Assembly (NCBI GenBank): GCA_964543125.1
Contig: CAZIWX010000149.1
Coordinates: 1-5,288, forward strand
DNA: 5,288 nucleotides
Reading direction: 5' to 3'
Source: CAZIWX01 sp964543125
GTDB lineage: Bacteria > Fidelibacterota > UBA8477
The translations under genes were made by a program, and so were the position numbers. The notes below the pieces were generated by a model, which worked only from the letters and a program-made list of their open reading frames with translations, was not told the DNA's origin and searched no databases. Below, piece by piece: positions 1 through 5,197 of the stretch; position 1 is the stretch's first letter, and each line of letters opens with the position of its first letter.

Positions 1-943
1 CCAAAACTGACATTTTTACCGAATTCGCATAGGTCACATAGCCGGCTTCAAAATAATCACTGCTACCACTCACGTCGGTGAGCAAGCTGGCAATCAATCC
101 GCCGGTACAACTTTCGGCCGTGGTGACCTTAAGCCGATGCTGTCCGAGAAAGGCCCCCACCACTGCCGGCAGGAACGCCTCCTGATATCCATACACGGCC
201 TTGGGAATCCGGTTACGCACCTCCCCGGCTATCTCCAGCAAGGTTTGATTTGCCTGCTCCACGACAGCAGATTCCAACGAAAGCCGGATTGTCACCCCCG
301 TGTGTTTCGGTAAATATGCCACGCGCAAGCCGGGGTGGGCCTGGAATAGATCGTGAATTGACTCGTACAGTTTGGATTCCGGCATTCCGGTGGTTTGGAT
401 TTTTAATCGAACCAACCGCCGGCCGGAAGAATCCTTAAGGCGTGGCAGGATTTCAGCGGCCATGATTGTCCGCATTTCACGCGGTACACCGGGCATGGCA
501 AATAATTTGGTTTTACCAATTTGAAACATCATTCCTTGCGCGGACCCGGCGGAATTAGGCAGCAATTCAGCATTGGCCGGGTATTCAGCCTGATTGCGAT
601 TAATAGCCGGCAGTTTATAGCCACGCCGCTCAAACCGGTGTTTGAGATTCTCCAGTATTTCAGGATAAAATTTTAGATCTACTTTAAAATACTCACACAG
701 GGCGGTTTTGGTCATGTCATCATGGGTCGGCCCCAAGCCCCCCGTCAGCGTTACGATTTCCGCCCGCCGCAGGGCCCGCCGCAGGGCGTCTAAAACATCC
801 ACCAAATTATCGCCCACCGTGGTTTGCCAACGCGTGATGATACCCAGCGTTTCAAGCTTTTGGGCAATGTAGGCGCTGTTGGTATTAATGGTAAGGCCGG
901 AAAGGAGTTCGTCGCCAATGGCAATAGTTTCAGCTATAATCAT
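1..943 (-). CDS. cinA: CinA-family protein (nicotinamide mononucleotide deamidase / ADP-ribose pyrophosphatase type), 3' end beyond window
   Basis: The reading frame starts at the ATG at 943-941 and runs off the left edge after 314 codons; the family is usually about 410-420 residues, so roughly the last 100 are missing. The N-terminal MoCF-like domain (COG1058, about residues 1-165) shows IAIGDELLSG near residue 7, TGGLGPTHDD at 67-76 and MPGVPREM at 150-157. The C-terminal amidohydrolase domain (PncC type) begins near 255 with AESCTGG at 276-282, which carries the presumed catalytic Ser, and TYANSVK at 304-310, with the Tyr and Lys expected in active members. In characterised members the N-terminal domain hydrolyses ADP-ribose and the C-terminal domain deamidates NMN to nicotinate mononucleotide, a cytoplasmic salvage step for NAD. 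The start overlaps the pgpA stop as ATGA and has no visible Shine-Dalgarno sequence, so translation is probably coupled to pgpA. The name reflects competence induction in Streptococcus; nothing here shows a link to competence. Family assignment is very secure; the exact activity is inferred. Confidence 0.95.
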   Translation of the reverse strand, partial: MIIAETIAIGDELLSGLTINTNSAYIAQKLETLGIITRWQTTVGDNLVDVLDALRRALRRAEIVTLTGGLGPTHDDMTKTALCEYFKVDLKFYPEILENLKHRFERRGYKLPAINRNQAEYPANAELLPNSAGSAQGMMFQIGKTKLFAMPGVPREMRTIMAAEILPRLKDSSGRRLVRLKIQTTGMPESKLYESIHDLFQAHPGLRVAYLPKHTGVTIRLSLESAVVEQANQTLLEIAGEVRNRIPKAVYGYQEAFLPAVVGAFLGQHRLKVTTAESCTGGLIASLLTDVSGSSDYFEAGYVTYANSVKMSVL

Positions 944-1398
944 ATAAATATCGCGGCTAACTGAATGAAAACGAGGGTGGCAATACCGGCGAGGATATCG
1001 TCGGCCATGATGCCCCAGCCACCGGGCCAGCGCTGCACGGAATCAATCCAGAGGGGTTTCCAAATATCAAATATTCGGAATAATAAAAAGGCCGCGAGCC
1101 AAAAGCCCCAATGGGCGGGAACCAGTAACAAGCCGATCCACTGACCTATAAATTCATCAATGACCACTTCGCCCGGGTCTTCACTGCCGGTGAATTTAGC
1201 ATATATATCAGCCGCCAGAGTTCCGATAAGGGTGAGCACCAGGAGAACCAAAAGAGTCCAGCCCAGCGAAATTCCAATGACCGACTGCCACAACCAGACA
1301 AACACCACGGCAACCAGACTGCCGGCGGTTCCGGGCGCGGCCGGGGTTCGCCCCACATAAAACACCGTGCTGACAGCTTCCGCAATTTTACGAATCAT
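940..1398 (-). CDS. pgpA: Phosphatidylglycerophosphatase A
   Basis: Predicted 152-residue integral membrane phosphatase that removes the phosphate from phosphatidylglycerophosphate to give phosphatidylglycerol, the step after PgsA. Family hallmarks are present: GRTPAAPGTAGSL at residues 16-28, EDPGEVVIDEFIGQW at 73-87 with the acidic metal-binding residues, FRIFDIWKP at 107-115, and WGIMADDILAG at 128-138. Hydrophobic segments lie at about 28-47, 48-65, 84-107 and 136-152. I chose the ATG at 1398-1396 because it gives the usual family N-terminus (MIRKIAEAVSTVFYVG) and overlaps the pgsA stop as ATGA. The frame is open further upstream to 1608, but that part lies inside pgsA and has no family similarity. 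No Shine-Dalgarno sequence is visible, so reinitiation after pgsA is likely. Pairing with pgsA makes a two-step lipid module. Assignment is secure. Confidence 0.95.
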   Translation of the reverse strand: MIRKIAEAVSTVFYVGRTPAAPGTAGSLVAVVFVWLWQSVIGISLGWTLLVLLVLTLIGTLAADIYAKFTGSEDPGEVVIDEFIGQWIGLLLVPAHWGFWLAAFLLFRIFDIWKPLWIDSVQRWPGGWGIMADDILAGIATLVFIQLAAIFI

Positions 1399-1985
1399 AA
1401 GCCGAATAGCATTTGGGCTGACTTGCGATTCACCCAAAAATAGTGTAGGCCGGTGAAAGCCGTAATGAAACCCGTCAGTGCAAAAATGCCGGTAATCAGC
1501 GACCATTCCTCCAGCCAGGCGACAAAATGCTGGAGTTGCGGCCAATGACCAAGCAGAACGATGATCAGTCCTAAATACATGGAAATATATTGAAAAGTGG
1601 TTTTCCATTTAGCCGCGCGACTGGTTTGCATGGAATGTCCCTGGTTGAGCATACCCCAACGCAGCATGGTAACCGCTGCATCCCGGAACACAACCACGGC
1701 CGTAATCCACACCGGTACAATCCCCAAAATATTCAGGGTAATAAATGTGCTGTTAACCAGGATTTTATCAGCGAGGGGATCCATGAATTTTCCAAATTCG
1801 CTCACTACTTCCAAGTGACGGGCAATAATGCCGTCAAATAAATCCGAGAGAGATGCTAAAAGAAACAGGACAAAAGCAGTCAGGTGAATGAAGAAATTGT
1901 CAAACCCCAGCAGAAACCAAATGATCACCGGAGTGGCGACAATTCGAAAAATAGTAAGGATATTAGGAATTGCCCGGCGGATCAC
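1395..1985 (-). CDS. pgsA: CDP-diacylglycerol--glycerol-3-phosphate 3-phosphatidyltransferase
   Basis: This 196-residue membrane enzyme transfers the phosphatidyl group from CDP-diacylglycerol to glycerol-3-phosphate, giving phosphatidylglycerophosphate and CMP. The full CDP-alcohol phosphatidyltransferase signature D-x2-D-G-x2-A-R-x8-G-x3-D-x3-D is intact: D48, D51-G52, A55-R56, G65, D69 and D73. The N-terminus IPNILTIFRI and the SRAAKWKTTFQ stretch (122-132) are typical of PgsA rather than of phosphatidylserine or cardiolipin synthases. Membrane segments are visible at about 10-27, 31-47, 78-100, 133-147 and 162-185. The start is GTG (1985-1983), overlapping the recR stop as GTGA, with a GGAGGAG ribosome binding site 11 bases upstream inside recR. 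The stop overlaps pgpA, which encodes the next enzyme of the pathway. Length fits the family (about 180-200). Substrate specificity is inferred from similarity and from the neighbouring pgpA. Confidence 0.95.
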   Translation of the reverse strand: MIRRAIPNILTIFRIVATPVIIWFLLGFDNFFIHLTAFVLFLLASLSDLFDGIIARHLEVVSEFGKFMDPLADKILVNSTFITLNILGIVPVWITAVVVFRDAAVTMLRWGMLNQGHSMQTSRAAKWKTTFQYISMYLGLIIVLLGHWPQLQHFVAWLEEWSLITGIFALTGFITAFTGLHYFWVNRKSAQMLFGL

Positions 1986-2575
1986 AATGGATTTCGCTCC
2001 TCCAATGCGCGCCCCAGAGTCGCTTCGTCAATATATTCCAAATCGCCGCCCATGGGAACGCCCCGAGCCAGGCGCGAGATTTTAATGGTGCGGTTCCCCA
2101 TGAGCCGTGCCAAATACAGGGCAGTGGTCTCGCCTTCTATACTGGGGTTCAGAGCCAAAATGATCTCTTCCACACGATCCAACCGTTTTAAAAATGAATC
2201 AATATTCAAAGCATCCGGACCAACCCCCTCCAAGGGTGACAACACGCCGCCCAAAACATGATATTTACCCCGAAATCGTCCGGTGCGTTCAATAGCCACC
2301 ACGTCCATGGTGTCTTCCACAACGCAAAGCAGCCGGTCATCCCGGCCGGGGTTGACGCAGATTGGACAGGGGTCGACCTCGGCAATGAGGCCGCAGACAC
2401 TGCAAACACCGATTTTTTCCACGCTGGCTTTAAGCAGATCACCCAAGCGTCCCACGTCCTCCGGGGGCCATTTCAAAAGATCGAAAGCCATGCGTTGCGC
2501 TGTCTTTTTCCCGATGCCCGGAAACCGGGACAATTGTTCGGTAATGAGCTCCAGTGTTTCGGGTAACAGGTTCAT
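1982..2575 (-). CDS. recR: Recombination mediator protein RecR
   Basis: RecR works with RecO (and RecF) to load RecA onto single-stranded DNA at gaps during recombinational repair. The 197-residue protein has the usual length and domain order: an N-terminal helix-hairpin-helix (RFPGIGKKTAQRMAF, 17-31), a four-cysteine zinc finger (C58, C61, C70, C73), a Toprim domain from about 81 to 175 with VVEDTMDV (85-92), GGVLSPLEGVGP (109-120) and NPSIEGETTA (143-152), then a C-terminal segment with SRLARGVPMGGDLEYID (167-183). No key residue is missing. The ATG at 2575-2573 lies 7 bases after the ybaB stop. No Shine-Dalgarno sequence is visible (the upstream bases read AACACAC), so recR may depend on translation arriving from ybaB. 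The ybaB-recR pairing is one of the most conserved gene pairs in bacteria. The stop overlaps the pgsA start by 4 bases. Assignment is secure. Confidence 0.98.
   Translation of the reverse strand: MNLLPETLELITEQLSRFPGIGKKTAQRMAFDLLKWPPEDVGRLGDLLKASVEKIGVCSVCGLIAEVDPCPICVNPGRDDRLLCVVEDTMDVVAIERTGRFRGKYHVLGGVLSPLEGVGPDALNIDSFLKRLDRVEEIILALNPSIEGETTALYLARLMGNRTIKISRLARGVPMGGDLEYIDEATLGRALEERNPL
1997..2003 (-). promoter_or_regulatory. Shine-Dalgarno sequence of pgsA
   Basis: Reads GGAGGAG on the minus strand, 11 bases before the GTG at 1985-1983 and inside the end of recR. It supports this GTG as the true start of pgsA. The spacing is a little long, so coupling to recR termination may also contribute. 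Confidence 0.6.
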
Positions 2576-2582
2576 GTGTGTT

Positions 2583-2912
2583 TTAGAATCCGGGAATTTT
2601 CATTCCGGGAGGCATCATTCCGCCGGTTGCTTTGGAAAGATATTCCGAAGCAGCTTCCCGGGCATTGTTTAAAGCTTGGTTGACTGCCGCCAAAACCAGA
2701 TCTTCCACCATTTCTTTCTCATCCTGAAGCACTTCGGGATCAATGATGATTCCCATAATCTGAAGTTTGGCGTTGGCTTTTACGGTCACCATACCACCTC
2801 CCGAACTGCCTTCAACCTCAATATTTACTAATTCTTCCTGTGCTTCAGCCATTTTCTGCTGCATTTGCTGGGCTTGTTTCAGAAGATTATTCATACCGCC
2901 CTTGGGAAACAT
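2583..2912 (-). CDS. ybaB: YbaB/EbfC family nucleoid-associated protein
   Basis: Small DNA-binding protein of 109 residues (family about 100-115). Characterised relatives (EbfC in Borrelia, YbaB in E. coli and Haemophilus) form dimers, bind DNA and associate with the nucleoid. The family N-terminus MFPKGGMNNLLKQAQQMQQKM is followed by an amphipathic helix to about residue 27, a beta segment with the glycine turn GSSGGGMVTVKANAK (35-49), a short acidic connection (DPEVLQDEKEMVEDL, 58-72), a second long helix (70-95) and the usual Gly/Pro/Met-rich tail. The ATG at 2912-2910 is supported by a strong AAGGAG five bases upstream; the internal Met7 is not needed. It sits between dnaX, from which it is separated by 179 bases, and recR, only 7 bases away. 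The cellular role of the family remains loosely defined; the family call itself is secure. Confidence 0.97.
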   Translation of the reverse strand: MFPKGGMNNLLKQAQQMQQKMAEAQEELVNIEVEGSSGGGMVTVKANAKLQIMGIIIDPEVLQDEKEMVEDLVLAAVNQALNNAREAASEYLSKATGGMMPPGMKIPGF

Positions 2913-2917
2913 ATTGA

Positions 2918-2923
2918 CTCCTT
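2918..2923 (-). promoter_or_regulatory. Shine-Dalgarno sequence of ybaB
   Basis: Reads AAGGAG on the minus strand with a 5-base spacer (TCAAT) to the ATG at 2912-2910. It is the strongest ribosome binding site in the window and fixes the ybaB start. It also suggests that ybaB is translated independently of dnaX. Confidence 0.8.
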
Positions 2924-3008
2924 AATTCTACCTCATGCACTTGGGATGTGATTTTCAAATAATCAATGCGCTCACTCCGAAAAGCAGCGTGGGATACCTT
3001 TCGTTGTT

Positions 3009-3031
3009 CCCGGGCGTTTTCCGCTCCCGGG
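3009..3031 (-). repeat. GC-rich inverted repeat in the dnaX-ybaB gap
   Basis: The 179-base gap 2913-3091 holds no supported gene. Within it, CCCGGG at 3009-3014 and CCCGGG at 3026-3031 can pair, with an inner CG/CG pair (3015-3016 with 3022-3023), a two-base bulge and a five-base loop that reads GAAAA in the transcript. A second short hairpin is possible next to it (CCCGG 3035-3039 with CCGGG 3046-3050). Neither is followed by a U tract on the minus strand, so they do not look like intrinsic terminators. They may mark an mRNA processing or stability site between dnaX and ybaB, but that role is a guess. Confidence 0.4.
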
Positions 3032-3091
3032 CATCCCGGCAGGTTCCGGGGAAGACAGGCGGGACGGTTTTGGCTTTGGGGAACGGACTCA

Positions 3092-4858
3092 TCAATCTTT
3101 AATAATTTCACCATCGAACAAGCTCAAAACATGCTGGGCGACCGGATGGTTCCAGACCTCGTCCATTTTGGCTGCCCCGGGCTTGAAAGCCTCCGTGGTA
3201 ATTGCTCGCACGGTAATCCCCGGCCCCACGACTTTTTCCAGCGCCTGTTTAATAATTCGATTTTCCTTCTTTAACTGCTCCACCTGAAATTCATGATCCA
3301 AACCAAAATGAATTGTCAGCGTCTTTTTTTTAAAGCCCGCCGGTGATCCTTCCCCTAAAAAAGCAGCCAACATGGGTTTCAATGCGCGCAATTCCGTCAG
3401 AATGGCCTCCCAACGATTTCGGATGAGTTCCAGGGTGATTTCCGGTTCCGGGACCGGTTCGGATTGGGACTCCCGCCGGGATACTTTATCAGCAATTTTA
3501 GCAGAACCGCCGGCAGCCTTGGAAATCGTTGCCGGCGCCGCTGGTTGGGAGCGGGCGATAGCCTTATCCGGACTTGAGTTACTATCCGCATCATTCTGAT
3601 TATCAGGCTCTTTTAGGCCTTTACCGAAAGCTTGATTCGCAGGCGAGGCAACCGGCGTGGTGGACTTTATCCGGTTCGGGGATGCAGTTTTTAACTCAGG
3701 TTTCCCGGCCGGAGGGGGTTCCCTTACGCCGGCCTTGCCGGGGCCAGGTAGTAACTCATCCAATTCGATCGCCCGGGTCAGCTTGGACAGTTTAACCAGG
3801 AGTAGTTCGGCTGCCACCCGTTGATTCGTGGCCCGGCGTAGTTGATGAAGCGTTTCCAGGGTCAGATTTTGCATTCGGACCAGATCCCGTTCACCGAAGG
3901 CCTGGCTCTGGGACAACATTCCCGAGCGGCCCGACTCGGTGAGATTCAACAGGTCCGTATTGTGTGTAATTCGAGTAATTAGCAAAGCCCGCACATGATC
4001 CGCCAAGCCGGCCAGAAATTCCCCAATATCCATACCACCGGCCTGGAGCTCTTCCATGAGAACCAGGAGCTCAGCCGCCGCTTTGTTATGGATGGCATCC
4101 AAAACTTTGAAATAAACCTCAATATCCACGATACCCAGCACCTGGCGTACGGTACTTAAATCAATCCCATCCGGCGCGAAAGCGACTACCTGATCAAGCA
4201 AACTCTCGGCGTCTCGCAAGCTGCCATCAGCTTTGTTAGAAATCAATGCCAGTGAATCCGGGTCAGACTTTATGGCCTCTTTCTCACAGATTGTCTGCAA
4301 ACTCTCAATGATGTGGCGAGTGCCAATTCGCTTAAAATCGAAGCGTTGACAACGAGAGAGAATAGTTGCCGGGACCTTATAGGGTTCGGTGGTGGCAAAT
4401 ATGAACAGAGCATGCTCGGGGGGTTCCTCCAGCGTTTTTAAAAGGGCATTAAACGCTTCTTTGGTGAGCATGTGGACTTCATCGATTATGTAAATTCGAT
4501 ACCGGGAATGAGTCGGCGGATACTTGATGACTTCCCGCAACTCCCGGATCGCGTCGATTCCCCGATTCGAAGCGCCATCAATCTCCTGGACATCCAGGCT
4601 ACTGCCCAGGGTGATCTCGTGGCAATGTTGGCATGTGTTACAGGGTTCCCCATCTTTCACATTTTCACAATTCAAAGCTTTTGCCAGCAATCGAGCAGTC
4701 GTCGTTTTCCCAACCCCCCGGGGTCCGGTGAAGATATATCCAGGCCCCAAACGATCGCGCTGGATGGCATTCCGGAGGGTGACGGTTACATGTTCCTGTC
4801 CCACCACCTCGGCAAATTGCTGTGGTCGGTATTTAATGGAGAGAACTTTATAAGTCAT
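3092..4858 (-). CDS. dnaX: DNA polymerase III subunit gamma/tau (clamp loader ATPase)
   Basis: This 588-residue protein is the motor subunit of the clamp loader that places the beta sliding clamp on primed DNA; the long (tau) form also organises the replisome. The AAA+ core is complete: Walker A GPRGVGKTT at 45-53, a zinc module with C64, C73, C76 and C79, Walker B IIDEVH at 124-129, sensor 1 region FATTEP at 154-159, the SRC arginine-finger motif at 168-170 and sensor 2 GSLRDAESLLDQ at 212-223. A collar domain follows to about 365, then a low-complexity Pro/Ala/Ser/Lys linker (about 370-472) and a C-terminal domain (473-588) of the kind with WEAILTELRALKP and TLTIHF. The ATG at 4858-4856 gives the standard N-terminus MTYKVLSIKYRPQQF; I see no Shine-Dalgarno sequence before it. 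The SRP RNA gene lies 96 bases upstream, ybaB 179 bases downstream. A possible frameshift signal at codons 510-512 is listed separately. Assignment is secure. Confidence 0.98.
   Translation of the reverse strand: MTYKVLSIKYRPQQFAEVVGQEHVTVTLRNAIQRDRLGPGYIFTGPRGVGKTTTARLLAKALNCENVKDGEPCNTCQHCHEITLGSSLDVQEIDGASNRGIDAIRELREVIKYPPTHSRYRIYIIDEVHMLTKEAFNALLKTLEEPPEHALFIFATTEPYKVPATILSRCQRFDFKRIGTRHIIESLQTICEKEAIKSDPDSLALISNKADGSLRDAESLLDQVVAFAPDGIDLSTVRQVLGIVDIEVYFKVLDAIHNKAAAELLVLMEELQAGGMDIGEFLAGLADHVRALLITRITHNTDLLNLTESGRSGMLSQSQAFGERDLVRMQNLTLETLHQLRRATNQRVAAELLLVKLSKLTRAIELDELLPGPGKAGVREPPPAGKPELKTASPNRIKSTTPVASPANQAFGKGLKEPDNQNDADSNSSPDKAIARSQPAAPATISKAAGGSAKIADKVSRRESQSEPVPEPEITLELIRNRWEAILTELRALKPMLAAFLGEGSPAGFKKKTLTIHFGLDHEFQVEQLKKENRIIKQALEKVVGPGITVRAITTEAFKPGAAKMDEVWNHPVAQHVLSLFDGEIIKD
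3284..3329 (-). promoter_or_regulatory. Candidate -1 ribosomal frameshift signal in dnaX (slippery A AAA AAG plus hairpin)
   Basis: Codons 510-512 of dnaX are AAA AAA AAG, so an in-frame A AAA AAG heptamer lies at 3329-3323. Three bases later begins an inverted repeat: 3308-3319 (with 3315 unpaired) against 3284-3294, giving 11 base pairs, one bulged base and a 13-base loop. A -1 slip would add ten residues (DADNSFWFGS) and stop at TGA 3293-3291, giving a product of 522 residues instead of 588. In E. coli dnaX the same heptamer plus a hairpin yields the gamma form, but there about a third of the protein is removed; here only the C-terminal domain would be cut. The 3-base spacer is shorter than usual, and AAA/AAG lysine runs also arise by chance. 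Sequence features are certain; function is speculative. Confidence 0.3.
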
Positions 4859-4954
4859 TGGCCGGAATCTGGTTTTTGTTTAGGTGAGTGGGCCCGTTTA
4901 TATGTTTGAGTGTCTATTAAAGGCTGGTATCCGGATAGTTTATCAGGCCGCTGT

Positions 4955-5068
4955 CTGTTCCTGCCCGGGCATCCTCCCGGCACACGGTTTCGCTACTTAC
5001 CGCTGCTTCCTTCCGGATCTGACGGGGTTTGGCAGGATTCCATTGCGAGAGACCCAGGACAGGAACAG
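4955..5068 (-). ncRNA. ffs: Signal recognition particle RNA, 4.5S-type
   Basis: The minus strand carries the hallmark SRP core GTCAGATCCGGAAGGAAGCA with the GGAA tetraloop, then CAGCGGTAAGTAGCG and GTGTGCCGGG, the conserved Ffh (SRP54) binding region. The ends pair closely: CAGGAACAG at 5060-5068 is complementary to CTGTTCCTG at 4955-4963, a perfect 9-bp terminal helix, and I used it to set the boundaries (114 nt). This is the size of the E. coli-type 4.5S RNA; there is no room for an Alu domain as in Bacillus. With Ffh the RNA forms the particle that brings nascent membrane and secreted proteins to the receptor FtsY. It sits between transketolase and dnaX on the same strand. The mature ends may differ by a few bases, since such RNAs are usually trimmed from longer precursors. 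Confidence 0.95.
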
Positions 5069-5095
5069 GCATCAGCCCAAAAATGTTTGCTTTGC

Positions 5096-5101
5096 ATTGT
5101 A
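5096..5101 (-). promoter_or_regulatory. Possible -10 element of the SRP RNA promoter
   Basis: TACAAT on the minus strand differs from the sigma-70 consensus TATAAT at one base and lies 27 bases upstream of the predicted 5' end of the SRP RNA. Initiation about 7 bases later would leave a leader of roughly 20 nt, similar to precursor 4.5S RNA in E. coli, which RNase P trims. The -35 region 17-18 bases further upstream (TTTCTC or TTTTCT) is poor, so this is tentative. The surrounding spacer 5069-5197 holds no gene; it contains a direct repeat CCTGAGAA (5116-5123 and 5128-5135) and a small palindrome at 5139-5149, and no clear terminator for the transketolase transcript. Confidence 0.35.
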
Positions 5102-5197
5102 CCCAAAATACACTACCTGAGAAAAAGCCTGAGAATGTAACTGCCAGTTTCAGTGCTTACAAGCCATGAAGCATTTCAATCGTCCAAAAATTCCACT

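Noticed and set aside
1399..1608. 70-residue N-terminal extension of pgpA
   Set aside because: The frame is open but lies wholly inside pgsA in another frame, the sequence is unlike the family, and the ATG at 1398 gives the normal PgpA N-terminus with an ATGA overlap.
1884..2261. 125-residue plus-strand reading frame
   Set aside because: Antisense to pgsA and recR, low-complexity composition, no recognisable domain; a shadow of the real genes. Other plus-strand frames (for example 4472-4909 and 2283-2672) were rejected for the same reason.
2925..2930. TAGAAT on the minus strand as a -10 element for ybaB
   Set aside because: No -35 match at suitable distance, and initiation there would start at or inside the Shine-Dalgarno sequence of ybaB.
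2887..3114. 75-residue minus-strand reading frame bridging the dnaX-ybaB gap
   Set aside because: It overlaps the end of dnaX and the start of ybaB including its Shine-Dalgarno sequence, has no ribosome binding site, runs through the GC-rich hairpins and resembles no family I know.
4897..4902. TATAAA on the minus strand as a dnaX promoter -10
   Set aside because: The hexamers 16-18 bases upstream (GCCTTT, AGCCTT, CAGCCT) do not resemble a -35 element.
4921..4952. Inverted repeats after the SRP RNA (including the palindrome TATCCGGATA at 4928-4937) as a terminator
   Set aside because: The stem needs bulges and a large internal loop, and only three U's follow, so it does not meet the pattern of an intrinsic terminator.
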